Positions 32,146 to 44,487 of a stretch of DNA of 64,000 nucleotides are shown in pieces. The position numbers were made by a program, and so were the translations under genes. How positions within the stretch are numbered: the stretch's first letter is position 1; each line of letters starts with the position of its first letter. Origin of the DNA: Glandiceps talaboti (Eukaryota; Hemichordata; Enteropneusta; Spengelidae); the NCBI RefSeq assembly GCF_964340395.1, contig NC_135570.1:15888322-15952321 (forward strand). Reading direction: 5' to 3'. The notes beneath the pieces were generated by a model, which saw only the letters and a program-made list of their open reading frames with translations, had not been told where the DNA came from and made no database searches.

Positions 32146-33467
32146 TTTCTACTTGCCTACAACACATCTAAATGCGCATGTTCCATGGGAGCAGTGATTA
32201 AAATTGGTAGTTACTGGTTGTCAAGAGATGTACCGTTTTGAGCTGTTCAGACACAGTCGCTTGTAAACTGTTATTCCTTTCCTAAATGGTTTTATTCTTG
32301 TCTATGACGGTCCTAATACAGAACAATGACGTTATTATAGGGATTGGCGATATTCTTATAAAATCGGTAGCGATGTCATACCCCCTACAACACATGTACA
32401 TTATTGAATTTGGCATTTGCCATGAAAATCAATACATATTGCAATTAAAAACAGTTGACGGTCCGACGTATCGAATATATGTTATTATGAATTTATTGGT
32501 ACTTCTAAATTGACACATACACTACATCGCTAGTATACTCCAGAGTAAACTCTGCTCTGAAATACGCCAGTACCCCGCCCTCTACGGACATCATAAGTCG
32601 CAAAATACGATCGTACGTACGTACCTCTTTACGGTAGACCAAGTGGAACTTCATTAGAAGTTAAACGTCGCGATTGAGTCAACACCCCACTTGCTTCGCA
32701 GAGATAAAAAACGTAAGTCATTGTTCATCAAACGCCTTGATGAATTAACAGTACAATACAGAGTGAACCATTTTCACTCTATAAAGATATTTTTCATAAG
32801 ATACGACATGTGGCATTGCACAGTCCTGTGGTTTATGTAACGTGATGACGCAATACTTATACGATTTACATCGTTCGTACTGTACAACAGTACATATCGT
32901 AACGTAATATACGAAACAAACTCACTTTTTATAAGTGCGAGTTGTAAACACTTTCTAATATATGCACCTTTTGAATAATAACATAGATAAACCGAACTAA
33001 AATGAGAATTACAATCATTTTCAAATTAATAATATATTCTTCTTGTGTGATTTTTGGAAGGAGTACTAATAATTAACAAATCTTGACTGATTGGAGTCTG
33101 TATAGAGAACCTTTCAGAATATTTATTGTGATTTCAACAAATAACACGTACAAAGTTAACAGTCTCTTTAGCATATTATCTTTACTGACATCAGATCCAT
33201 TCCAAATATTATTTAAGATATACTCTACGTTGTAATTTAGTGGTGTGTCAAATTGGCTTAGACTCAGAGGGTACACTGGTAATGACACATTCAAAATTGA
33301 TCATGACAACATCAGACTGTCATTATTTGAATGAGGTCATTGAACTTGACATGCTTGAGTCAAAATGTAATGAAAAGAATCCATTTCTTGCATATACTCG
33401 ACTCACAAAGAAACAATTTATGTATTCTATGAAGACTTATTTGAAGACATACTATTTTTATTTCCAG
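32146..33467. promoter_or_regulatory. GHITM upstream region
   Basis: The stretch 32550-32710 has several CpGs (ACGATCGTACGTACGTACC; GTCGCGATTGAG) in otherwise AT-rich DNA. It ends in a splice donor, as expected for a promoter and leader exon. No TATA box is clear. The rest to 33467 is AT-rich intron-like DNA. Confidence 0.35.
32640..32712 (+). other. Candidate non-coding first exon of GHITM
   Basis: A GTAAGT donor at 32713 follows a short CpG-containing stretch (around 32575-32712) that stands out from the AT-rich surroundings. Together with the acceptor ending at 33467, four bases before the GHITM ATG, it would form a 5' leader exon and a 0.75-kb first intron. The start of this exon is a guess. 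Confidence 0.35.
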
Positions 33468-33471
33468 AAAA

Positions 33472-33673
33472 ATGTTTGCAGCAAGAGTGTTGCTGAGTTC
33501 ATGTAACACTGTGATTTGTGCTCCTATAAAGAGGTTTGAAGCCAACAAGTGTGTAGGTTTTATAGTTCGACATCAACGCTATGCATCACAGTCAAGACTA
33601 GCAGCAAGAAGGGCTGCAAGGGCACAGAGTAAAACACTGAAAGAAAAGGCATATGAACCAACATCAGGAACAC
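33472..33673 (+). CDS. GHITM: GHITM exon with start codon and presequence
   Basis: Starts MFAARVLLSSCNTV and continues through RHQRYASQSRLAARRAARAQ, a basic, acid-poor leader typical of mitochondrial import. The donor GTATGT at 33674 leaves phase 1. The human protein has the same layout, with a YATKTR-like segment before the mature part. Confidence 0.85.
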
Positions 33674-36600
33674 GTATGTATTGAATATTTTGTACCACAG
33701 GGGTGTATAGAATCTCAGCTGATATCCGATATTCATAGTCGCTATCTACAATATTACTATCGATATTCTGAGTTGATATCTACAATATTACCATCGATAT
33801 TCTGAGTTGATATCTACAATATTACTATCGATATTCTGAGTTGATATCTACAATATTACCATCGATATTCTGAGTTGATATCTACAATATTACTATCGAT
33901 ATTCTGAGTCGATATCTACAATATTACTATCGATATTCTGAGTCGATATCTACAATATTACTATCAATATTCTGAGTCGATATCTACAATATTACTATCG
34001 ATATTCTGAGTCGATATCTACAATATTACTATCAATATTCTGAGTCGATACCTACAATATTACTATCGATATTCTGAGTCGATATCTACAATATTACTAT
34101 CGATATTCTGAGTTGATATCTACAATACTACTATCGATATTCTGAGTTGATATCTACAATATTACCATCGATATTCTGAGTTGATATCTACAATATTACT
34201 ATCGATATTCTGAGTCGATATCTACAATATTACTATCAATATTCATAGTCGATATCTACAATATTACTATCAATATTCTGAGTTGATATCTACAATATTA
34301 CCATCGATATTCTGAGTCGATATCTACAATATTACCATCGATATTCTGAGTTGATATGTACAATATTACTATCCATATTCTGAGTTGATATCTACAATAT
34401 TACCATCGATATTCTGAGTTGATATCTACAATATTACCATCGATATTCTGAGTCGATATCTACAATATTACCATCGATATTCTGAGTTGATATCTACAAT
34501 ATTACTATCCATATTCTGAGTTGATATCTACAATATTACTATCGATATTCTGAGTTGATATCTACAATATTATTATCCATATTCTGAGTTGATATCTACA
34601 ATATTACTATCCATATTCTGAGTTGATATCTACAATATTACAATCAATATTCTGAGTCGATATCTACAATATTACCATCGATATTCTGAGTCAATATCTA
34701 CAATATTACTATCGATATTCTGAGTTGATATCTACAATATTACTATCGATATTCTGAGTTGATATCTACAATATTATTATCAATATTCTGAGTCAATATC
34801 TACAATATTACTATCAATATTCTGAGTTGATACCTACAATATTACTATCGATATTCTGAGTTGATATCTACAATATTACTATCGATATTCTGAGTTGATA
34901 TCTACAATATTATTATCAATATTCTGAGTCAATATCTACAATATTACTATCAATATTCTGAGTTGATACCTACAATATTACTATCGATATTCTGAGTTGA
35001 TATCTACAATATTACTATCGATATTCTGAGTTGATATCTACAATATTACTATCCATATTCTAAGTCGATATCTACAATATTACTATCAATATTCTGAGTC
35101 AATATCTACAATATTACTATCGATATTCTGAGTTGATATCTACAATATTACTATCGATATTCTGAGTCGATATCTACAATATTACTATCGATATTCTGAG
35201 TCGATATCTACAATATTACTATCGATATTCTGAGTCAATATCTACAATATTACTATCGATATTCTGAGTCGATATCTACAATATTACTATCGATATTCTG
35301 AGTTGATATCTACAATATTACTATCGATATTCTGAGTTGATATCTACAATATTACTATCCATATTCTAAGTCGATATCTACAATATTACTATCAATATTC
35401 TGAGTCAATATCTACAATATTACTATCGATATTCTGAGTTGATATCTACAATATTACTATCGATATTCTGAGTCGATATCTACAATATTACTATCGATAT
35501 TCTGAGTCGATATCTACAATATTACTATCGATATTCTGAGTCGATATCTACAATATTACCATCGATATTCTGAGTTGATATCTACAATATTACTATCGAT
35601 ATTCTGAGTTGATATCTACAATATTACTATCGATATTCTGAGTCGATATCTACAATATTACTATCGATATTCTGAGTTGATATCTACAATATTACTATCA
35701 ATATTCTGAGTTGATATCTACAATATTACTATCGATATTCTGAGTTGATATCTACAATATTACTATCGATATTCTGAGTTGATATCTACAATATTACTAT
35801 CAATATTCTGAGTTGATATCTACAATATTACTATCGATATTCTGAGTCGATATCTACAATATTACTATCGATATTCTGAGTTGATATCTACAATATTACT
35901 ATCGATATTCTGAGTTGATATCTACAATATTACTATCGATATTCTGAGTTGATATCTACAATATTACTATCGATATTCTGAGTTGATATCTACAATATTA
36001 CAATCAATATTCTGAGTCGATATCTACAATATTACCATCGATATTCTGAGTTGATATCTACAATACTACTATCAATATTCTGAGTTGATATCTACAATAT
36101 TACTATCGATATTCTGAGTCGATATCTACAATATTACTATCGATATTCTGAGTTGATATCTACAATATTACTATCGATATTCTGAGTTGATATCTACAAT
36201 ATTACTATCGATATTCTGAGTTGATATCTACAATATTACTATCCATATTCTGAGTTGATATCTACAATATTACAATCAATATTCTGAGTCGATATCTACA
36301 ATATTACCATCGATATTCTGAGTCAATATCTACAATATTACTATCGATATTCTGAGTTGATATCTACAATATTACTATCGATATTCTGAGTTGATATCTA
36401 CAATACTACTATCAATATTCTGAGTTGATATCTACAATATTACCATCGATATTCTGAGTTGATATCTACAATATTACTATCGATATTCTGAGTTGATATC
36501 TACAATATTACTATCGATATTCTGAGTTGATATCTACAATATTACTATCGATATTTTGAGTTGATATCTACAATATTACTATCGATATTTTGAGTTGATA

Positions 36601-39600
36601 TCTACAATATTACTATCGATATTCTAAGTCGCTATCTACAATATTACTATCCATATTCTGAGTTGATATCTACAATATTACTATCGATATTCTGAGTTGA
36701 TATCTACAATATTACTATCGATATTCTGAGTTGATATCTACAATATTACTATCCATATTCTAAGTCGCTATCTACAATATTACTATCCATATTCTGAGTC
36801 GATATCTACAATATTACTATCGATATTCTGAGTTGATATCTACAATATTACTATCCATATTCTAAGTCGCTATCTACAATATTACTATCCATATTCTGAG
36901 TCGATATCTACAATATTACTATCAATATTCTGAGTTGATATCTACAATATTACTATCCATATTCTGAGTTGATACCTACAATATTACTATCTAAGTCGAT
37001 ATCTACAATATTACTATCTGAGTCGATATTTACAATATTACTATCTGAGTCGATATCTACAATATTACTATCTGAGTCGATATCTACAATATTACTATCT
37101 GAGTCGATATTTACAATATTACTATCTGAGTTGATACCATGGTGGTAAAGGGATGAGAAACAAATTATCTGTTTCAAAATTGTATGTACTGTAATCATCT
37201 CTAATTAGAATAATTTTTCTTTCACAATAAAATAACATTTTTGAATGATGTCGCACATCCCGACATACGGTCAATTTTGGGGTCAATCATTGAACTTGAC
37301 AACACGGTTTGATGTATAATTACCGTCACCACATTGCTATTAGTTTTATAGTCACCAAAATATTTCATCATAAGTAATGTATTTTTGTTATCATTAAAAA
37401 AAAGCACTAACCCTCGGTTCACTGCTGACTTTGTGTAACATAATGGTAGCAATATAGTTCAGTCTGAGTTTCGACTTCCGGAAGTTGAAATCAAACATCC
37501 AAGCTCACAGCCAGGACACAGCTTCATCTCTTTCTATAAAGAGACCTATGCTACAACAATGTTCTATAAACACTTCACATTACATGTTGTGGTTGGCTGT
37601 AAGATTACATCTGCGGGAAATCATGCTGGAGAATTCGCCGACATAAATTCATACAATCTCTTCTGAATCACTATTTCATTCTCAATCAAAATTGAAAATC
37701 TTGTTTGTACTTCATTTGATACATGTGTACATGTTTGCACTCCTGCATGTTTCTGTTTGCCATGAAAGCATGCATGAGAAGATTGTCTGTGAAAGCAGGT
37801 CAGCTTCAACTTCTGAGTCATATAACCTGCTTTCTACCGAAAATTCTTGAACAAAGAATATAAAGTACACAAAGACCTTGGAAAGTCCAATGTATTGCCA
37901 TTAGTTGAATTAGTAGATGTTTACACTCGCTTCGCATTGTGTTAATTGGGCAATTAGCCCATGAGTTTGTGCTAGACTAGCAATCTAGTAATTAATGCAA
38001 GGTTGGTAAACTCTGATAAGACAGTGATAACAGGTAGGAAATAGGAAAAAAACAGTGAGAGGAAACAATATTTAAAACTTTATTTGAAATATAGAGAAAG
38101 TATTATTAGAAATCTGGAAGATCGCGAGAACAAAATTGATTATTCATCCTTTTCGCTGTGTATTAACATTACTTGTACTCTCCTTGTTTTTAGATTTAGA
38201 TCATGATAATTTCTTTGTGATCAGGTGACCTTTGTACCAAATTTATGTTGATTTGTAAGTTTTGATACATGCTGTATATAACAATTGACTAAAAAAAAAA
38301 CATGTTATGTGTGTTTAATCTTGCAGCCATTATTTTAGGTAGAAGTCTATTAGCAGGTGCCTCAGTTGTTGGTATTGGAGCTGTGTGTTACTATGGTTTG
38401 GGAATGTCAAATGAAGTCGGGGCCTTTGAAAAAGCTGCGTAAGTTTTAAGCCATTGAATCTCTCAGTTTTTAGTGCTACAGTCATGGTACAGTGTCTGTC
38501 TGTCTGTCTATGTGCTATAGTCATGGTACAGTATCTGCCTGTCTGTCTATGAGTATGTGCTACAGTCATGGTACAGTGTCTGTCTGTCTGTCTATGTGCT
38601 ATAGTCATGGTACAGTGTCTGTCTGTCTGTCTATGAGTATGTGCTACAGTCATGGTACAGTGTCTGTCTGTCTGTCTATGAGTATGTGCTACAGTCATGG
38701 TACAGTGTCTGTCTGTCTGTCTATGTGCTATAGTCATGGTACAGTGTCTGTCTGTCTGTCTATGAGTATGTGCTATAGTCATGGTACAGTGTCTGCCTGT
38801 CTGTCTATGTGCTATAGTCATGGTACAGTATCTGCCTGTTTTGATATTTGGTGGTGGTGTTACTTTTGGTGTCTAGTTTGGAAATTGTTCAAATCAAAAT
38901 GATTGCACCACAGGTGTGCGTTTTGGGTCAAAAAATGCAATTTTTAAAAGAATTTATTTATTTTTTATAGACACAGAACCTTGCAGTCTCAAGACAGAGT
39001 GCAAGTCATAGTTTTAATGATGTCATGAAATCATTGAATCTTTTATAGAGTAATTCCCATCTAGGTCTGAATGACACCATGGGATTATCTCAACTATTTG
39101 GCAATAACACTCAGATTAACATGTTTTAGATTGCTTGATTGCACTGTTATTAGCACAATTGAACTATAAATCTATTATTTGCATAATTAATGATTTCCAG
39201 TAAGTAGGCTATACCTTAAGAATATATTGATGGTAACAAAGTTCACACACCATATAAACTTTGATAATGCAGCTTTAAGTTCTAATGGCTCATTTGCATA
39301 AATTAATGATTTTCCGTAATTGCTAAATCATAAGAATGCCCATTTCAAATTCTATAAAATTTGCTACATACATCAAACATAACAAAGTGCGCAACATTAA
39401 AAAAGCTTTGTGATGTATCTTTAGTTTTAATGACTCATTTACAATTATTTTCAGTATTAAATGTGGCTATATCTTAAAAATGCATCCAAATTCAATATTA
39501 TATTGTACACACAACCAATTGCACATGTTCTGAAAACCTTGGTGATGTACCTTTCAGTTTTAATGACTCATTTGCATAATTACTGATTTTCAGTAATTAG

Positions 39601-42097
39601 GCTATAGTTTATAAATGCACTCCTCAAATACACTAAAAAAAATTGTGTATGTAGGAACACAAAGTCAAAAATCTTAGGGAAGTTTAAATCTGGTTGTATA
39701 ATGTGGAGCAAATTTGACTTTTGACATAACTGAGATGCGGTTACAAAATTTGATAGATATCTCAATGAACGCTACACTGTTAAATATTTTACCCACAATT
39801 CCCTCTGATTTGTACTCTCACATGTAAGCTTCTTCAATTCAGACAAATCTCACCAGTGTACAGGGTTCTGTAGAAACATTTTTGTCATTTTCAAATCGTA
39901 CTTTAGTAACTCATGAGTTTTTGAATACCCAGTTTCATTGGTTCAAATATCAATTATCTCTTGTAGAAGGAGATGGCAATTTTATAAATATTTAAATAGA
40001 CTTTCTTGAAAGGCATGCAGAATATTTCCAAGGAAACTAAGGAAAATATTTGCACCTGTTATTACTTCACCAAAGATATTGATTTCTCTGAATAGGTATA
40101 ACAAAAGAAATTTACATGTTAAAACTCTCTACACAGACTGACTACCCAAGTTTGTGATTACTTGATGTTGGAAAGTATATTATTCAAAGCACGTGTTTCA
40201 TTTTGTTTTTGGTACATTTTTATTCAAAATTTGCAACTGTATTTTTTAATCTCAATCTTTTGCTACACATTATTCAAATGTAATTGTTATGTTTTAAATA
40301 TTAAGAAATATTGCTTCTCTTTGAAGTTATAAAATAAGGAACATTCACGCATACAAATCAGAGAGAGTTGTGGGTAAAATACTGTACAGTGCGCTAGAAA
40401 TTAATGAACACAGAGTGAAATTTTATGAATAGTTGTCAGGACAGCAGGATACAGGATTGAAAATAGTCAATTTACTTATGAAACAACATTTTTGCTTACA
40501 TTTGTGTAGAAGAGATTTTTGTCAATGATAGACGCTACATATTTCCTTTGATAGGATATGGCCTCAATATGTTAGAGATCGCATCAAATCCACCTACATG
40601 TATTTCGGAGCTGGATTGAGTCTGACTGCATTATCTGCTGTGGCTATAGCAAGGAGTCCAGCTATCATGACCAGAATGATGTCAAATTCTTGGCTGGTAA
40701 GTAGTGACACTAGCTATCTAGCAGATTGTGACTGTAGTAATAACACCAGCTATCTTGTAAGTAGTGACTGTAGTAATAACACCAGCTATCTAGCAGGTAG
40801 TGACTGTGGTAATAACACCAGCTATCTTGTAAGTAGTGACTGGAACATTTCTCAGAACTAGTCACAGTTGTTTTCCGGACTACCTTCACTGTTGTCGTAT
40901 GGTAAACCTATGGTGTGCATGTATCATTACACTTTTCAGACATGGTAAACCTACGGTGTGCATGTATCATTACACTTTTCAGGCATGGTAAACCTACGGT
41001 GTACATGTATCATTACACTTTTCAGGCATGGTAAACCTACGGTGTACATGTATCATTACACTTTTCAGACATGGTAAACCTACGGTGTACATGTATCATT
41101 ACACTTTTCAGGCATGGCACACAATGTGGTGTGTTAGATGTTGACTGATTATACTCATGCCCCATCATACATCACTTTAAGTCAGGGCTGTTGGTCAACC
41201 GAAAGCTCAAGGAAAATAGTCTATATGTATGTTGTGTTTACCCACAATCCCTTGAAGAAACAAACACATGATGTTGCCCTCGTAATAAGTCAATATGTGT
41301 AATAGTGCCCTGCCTCACTGAATGGTAGTGAACAAGCAAAGTAGTAATTTTTGATATAATTTCTAATATTACTAAAGGCAATAGGAGCTACATTTGCAGC
41401 AGTGATTGGTTCTGGAATGCTGTGTAGGGCCGTTCCATATTCAGAAGGCTTTGGCGCTAAACAGCTAGCCTGGATGTTACATAGTGGTATCATTGGTGCT
41501 GTTATTGCACCTCTGACTATCATGGGTGGACCAATTCTTATCAAAGCAGCATGGTATACTGCTGGAGTAGTTGGTGGTATGTTTGTTTTCTTCATGTACA
41601 TACATACATACATACATACATACATACATACATACACACTCATACATATGTACATATGTCTGTATGTCCGTACGTACGTACATATGTCCGTACGTACGTA
41701 CATACGTACGTACATACGTACGTACGTCCGTCCGTACGTACATACATACATACATACATACATACATACATACGTACATACATACATACATACATACATA
41801 CATACATACATACATACATACATACATACACACTCATACATAGAAATGCATAAGGAACTAATAAACCAGTCCGTATATATAGTTGTTAAATCCGACGTTT
41901 CGAATAAATATTCTTTTTCAAAGGAAAAATTGGCGAGACAGAGAAATGCCAGATATATGTACATATGTACGTACGTATGTGTGCGTGCTTGTGTGCATGC
42001 ACATGTGTATGTACGTATGATTGTATGTATGCACACACATACACACATACATACATTCATGCATACATACATGTACATACATACGTACATACATACA

Positions 42098-42161
<64 letters not shown>

Positions 42162-42292
42162 CACACATGGTACATTGTGTGTAAAGGGTGTATAATATTG
42201 ATGTTATACAATAATTTGTACTATTTATCTAACTAAAAAAGCTCTTTCAATTTTCACATATTGTTTGTGAGTCATGTGACACTAAAATAGTG

Positions 42293-42371
<79 letters not shown>

Positions 42372-43679
42372 TCTGAAGATTTTGACATGTGCAGAGATAA
42401 AATGTATACTTCAAGTTCATCATATTATATTATGTTTACTTTTGTGTGTTTTCTTGATCTACATAGGTTTGTCATTAGTTGCTGCTTGTGCTCCAAGTGA
42501 TAAATTTCTGTACATGGGAGGACCATTAGCCATGGGTCTTGGTGTTGTTTTTGTTGCATCCTTGGGTAAGTCATTTTCTGGTATTTAGAACTAAGTAAGT
42601 CACAAATTTGGGTAAATATAAATTTTGATAATTCCTAGAAAGTATACATTTTGAGTAGGAAGTATAAGATGAAATCATATCTGATATCTAAGTCCTCAGC
42701 TACAACACCAATTTTTTATCTTTGCAAAATACAAGTTATGATCTGTTATTTTAACTCCCTAAGTAAGTCATTATCTGTTATTTTGACTTTCTAAGTAAGT
42801 GTCTTAAAGATAAATATCTAATTAGGTGTGTTATCAGAAACACCCATTTTTAGCACAACTGAACATCTTAGGTTCAGTATTGCTATAAGCATGGCAAAGT
42901 GTCTGTCTGTCTGTCTGTCTGTCTGTGGATGTGTGTGTGTGTGTGTGTGTGTGTGTGAACAACTTAAAGTCAGAAACCACTGGACCGATTGCCATGATAT
43001 TTGGTTGGTATATTATCTTGGATGTCTAGTTGGAAAATTGTTCAAATCGAAATGATCTTACCACCGGTGTGTGTGATTTGGGTCAAAAAATGTGAGTTTT
43101 GGTCAAAAAACTTAAACTCTCGGGCAGATTGATCTGAAATTTTGTGGGAACATTCTAAGGGGTGTTAAGATTAAGAATGTTCATGACTTGATGACCCCAT
43201 CAATGATACGCAGATATGGGCTAAAATAAGTCTTTTGTGATTATCTATTTCATTCCTGTTAGACCTGCATGACTAACATGTGTAATTTCTGTTTGGTTGT
43301 AGGTGGTATGTTTTTCCCTCCAACGACAGCCCTTGGTTCTGGCCTTTATGCCATCAGTGTGTACGGTGGTGTTGTCTTGTTTGGTGGCTTCCTACTCTAC
43401 GACACTCAGCATATCATTAGGAAGGCAGAAGGACACCCAATGCTAGCAAACAGACCATTTGATCCAGTCAATGCGTGAGTTTCTTTGATAAATTTGTTAT
43501 GTGATTCAATTACCAAGTCCTTTGTCTTTGCTTTAAGTGTTATAACTTGATTTTTATCTGCTAACTATTCCTTATTTTCATTCCACAGAGCAATGGGAAT
43601 CTACATGGACACAATCAATCTGTTCATACGTATTGCTATGATCCTTGGCAGTGGTGGTGGTGGTGGCAAGAGGAAATAA
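33472..43679 (+). CDS. GHITM: GHITM (TMBIM5/MICS1), mitochondrial inner-membrane Bax-inhibitor-1 family protein
   Basis: Seven coding exons: 33472-33673, 38327-38438, 40555-40696, 41378-41576, 42467-42565, 43303-43474 and 43589-43679. All phases agree, giving 1017 nt and 338 residues (human 345). The N-terminus is basic and Ser/Ala-rich, a mitochondrial presequence. Family blocks follow: CYYGLGMSNEVGAFEKA, IWPQYVRDRIKSTYMY, LTALSAVAIARSP, GSGMLCRAVPY, LAWMLHSGIIGAVIAPLTI, AAWYTAGVVGG, VAACAPSDKFLYMG, LYAISVYGGVVLFGGFLLYD and GIYMDTINLFIRI, ending in a Gly run and KRK. These are the membrane segments of TMBIM5. In mammals TMBIM5 maintains cristae and exchanges Ca2+ and H+. A non-coding first exon lies upstream, since an acceptor (TTTCCAG) sits four bases before the ATG. 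Introns are stuffed with repeats but every splice site is intact. Confidence 0.95.
33724..37135. repeat. 34-bp minisatellite, about 100 copies, in GHITM intron 1
   Basis: Unit: GATATTCTGAGTTGATATCT then ACAATATTACTATC. Variants at fixed sites (T/C in GAGTYGATAT, CGAT/CCAT/CAAT, TACC/TACT) make larger patterns: a 136-bp (4-unit) period at 34771/34907 and a 306-bp (9-unit) period at 35052/35358. The last ~130 bp (37000-37135) has shortened 27-bp units lacking the GATATT part. Confidence 0.95.
37136..38326. other. Rest of GHITM intron 1
   Basis: AT-rich, no recognised element. A minus-strand frame at 37621-37821 has no family motifs and is not called. Confidence 0.4.
38327..38438 (+). CDS. GHITM: GHITM exon: first membrane segment
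   Basis: Acceptor CTTGCAG ends at 38326; donor GTAAGT starts at 38439. Encodes ILGRSLLAGASVVGIGAVCY and GLGMSNEVGAFEKA, which align by eye with human GHITM. Confidence 0.9.
38470..39015 (+). repeat. Dispersed element, copy D, microsatellite expanded to a minisatellite
   Basis: At 38483-38830 a 39-45-bp unit (TCATGGTACAGTGTCTGTC, then CTGTCTATG, optionally AGTATG, TGCTATAG) is repeated eight times. It is a tandem amplification of the start of this element. The usual TTTGATATTTGGTGGTGGTG and GTTCAAATCAAAATGATTGC follow. Long open frames on both strands here are repeat artefacts. Confidence 0.7.
39016..40554. other. GHITM intron 2, diffuse repeat
   Basis: Four to five diverged modules of ~125 bp with 'TTTAATGACTCATTTGCATAAT' and 'GATTTTCAGTAATTAGGCTAT' (39170-39620), an old tandem family. 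Nothing coding. Confidence 0.45.
40555..40696 (+). CDS. GHITM: GHITM exon: second membrane segment, followed by repeated donors
   Basis: Encodes IWPQYVRDRIKSTYMY, LTALSAVAIARSP and MMSNSWL. The normal donor is at 40697. The donor sequence GTAAGTAGTGAC is part of a tandem repeat and recurs at 40757 and 40829 with the open frame preserved to 40861, so longer forms are possible. Confidence 0.9.
40697..40860 (+). repeat. Tandem repeat that includes the GHITM splice donor
   Basis: Units of about 36 bp (AGTGACTGTAGTAATAACAC, CAGCTATCTTGTAAGT) follow the exon directly. GTAAGTAGTGAC occurs at 40697, 40757 and 40829; the distances 60 and 72 are multiples of three and no stop occurs before 40861. Confidence 0.85.
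40895..41117. repeat. 43-bp tandem repeat, five copies
   Basis: Unit CATGGTAAACCTACGGTGTR, CATGTATCATTACACTTTTC, AGG in GHITM intron 3. Nearly identical copies. Confidence 0.9.
41378..41576 (+). CDS. GHITM: GHITM exon: third and fourth membrane segments
   Basis: Acceptor ACTAAAG ends at 41377; donor GTATGT starts at 41577. Encodes AIGATFAAVIGSGMLCRAVP, LAWMLHSGIIGAVIAPLTIM and AAWYTAGVVGG. The (CATA)n block starts only 15 bases into the intron. Confidence 0.92.
41592..42166. repeat. (CATA)n / (CGTA)n microsatellites flanking a Penelope-like scar
   Basis: Blocks at 41592-41842 and 41950-42166 with interruptions ACGTACGTACAT and TCCGTACG. The open frames up to 292 codons on both strands come from the tetranucleotide period (which avoids stops) plus the adjacent GHITM exon. 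Confidence 0.9.
41845..41960 (+). mobile_element. Penelope-like element scar between (CATA)n blocks
   Basis: Contains AATCCGACGTTTCGAATAAA followed by TTCTTTTTCAAAGGAAAAAT, similar to the piece at 28.5 kb. It sits between two CATA/CGTA microsatellites inside GHITM intron 4, as if inserted in or bringing the microsatellite. Confidence 0.45.
42299..42369. repeat. (TG)n microsatellite
   Basis: About 70 bp of TG, 97 bp before a GHITM exon. Confidence 0.95.
42467..42565 (+). CDS. GHITM: GHITM exon: VAACAPSDKFLYMG block
   Basis: Acceptor CTACATAG and donor GTAAGT at 42566 bound 99 nt encoding the conserved ACAPSDKFLYMGGPL loop and the next membrane helix (GLGVVFVASLG). Confidence 0.92.
42850..43250 (+). 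repeat. Dispersed element, copy E
   Basis: Begins TTAGCACAACTGAACATCTT, then GGCAAAGTGTCTGTCTGTCTG, (TG)n and AACTTAAAGTCAGAAACCAC. TGATATTTGGTTGGTATATT and GTCAAAAAATGTGAGTTTTG follow. It lies in GHITM intron 5 and loses its 3' end near 43250. Confidence 0.7.
43303..43474 (+). CDS. GHITM: GHITM exon: FFPPTTALGSGLYA to FDPVNA
   Basis: Acceptor GGTTGTAG and donor GTGAGT at 43475. Encodes MFFPPTTALGSGLYAISVYG, the VVLFGGFLLYDTQ helix and IIRKAEGHPM. The acidic-residue-flanked YDTQ motif is the BI-1 family pore region. Confidence 0.92.
43589..43679 (+). CDS. GHITM: GHITM terminal exon
   Basis: Encodes MGIYMDTINLFIRIAMIL, five glycines after SG, then KRK and TAA at 43677. Human GHITM ends in a similar helix and GGNRKK. 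Confidence 0.92.
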
Positions 43680-43819
43680 ACTGAAATCTTCTATTGACAT
43701 TTCTATGTGTCAACATCTGTGAATAAGGACTTGTTGTGATAGAAACTGAAGACACCGAGTTACTGATGTATATACCTTTGAAACATTTGAATACATAAAA
43801 CCTGGCCAACAATGATACG

Positions 43820-44470
43820 CTATGATGTGATATATGATATGAGGCAATCTGATGCAATATGATATGATATGATGTTATATTATATAGTATGATGCCATAT
43901 AATATGATACGATGTTATATTATATAGTATGATGCCATATAATATAATATGATGTTATATTATATAGTATGATGCCATATAATATAATGTTATATCATAT
44001 AGTATGATGCCATATGATATGATATGATGTTATATTATATAGTATGATGTCATATAATATGATATGATGTTATATTATATAGTATGATGCAATATAATAT
44101 GATATGATGTTATATTATATAGTATGATGCAATATGATATGATATGATGTTATATTATATAGTATGATGCAATATAATATGATATGATGTTATATTATAT
44201 AGTATGGTGCCATATAATATGATATGATGTTATATTATATAGTATGATGCCATATGATATGATATGATGTTATATTATATAGTATGATGCAATATAATAT
44301 GATATGATGTTATATTATATAGTATGATGCCATATGATATGATATGATGTTATATTATATAGTATGATGCAATATAATATATGATGTTATATTATATAGT
44401 ATGATGCCATATGATATGATATGATGTTATATTATATAGTATGATGCCATATAATATGATACAATGGAAT
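43820..44470. repeat. 40-bp AT-rich minisatellite 3' of GHITM
   Basis: Unit GATATGATGTTATATTATAT, AGTATGATGCCATATAATAT (C/A variant at GCMAT), about 15 copies. It begins 140 bp after the stop codon, so it may lie within the 3' UTR unless CATAAA near 43793 is used for polyadenylation. Confidence 0.92.
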
Positions 44471-44487
44471 ATTAAAATTCAGTACAA

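Noticed and set aside
38330-38902. 163- and 136-codon frames with HRQTDRHCTMT / SVCLSMCYSHGTV repeats
   Set aside because: Tandem repeat of the start of a dispersed element; 45- and 39-bp units are multiples of three.
41290-42211. Frames of 260-292 codons on both strands
   Set aside because: (CATA)n repeats extended by the real GHITM exon on the plus strand; the minus frame is its shadow.
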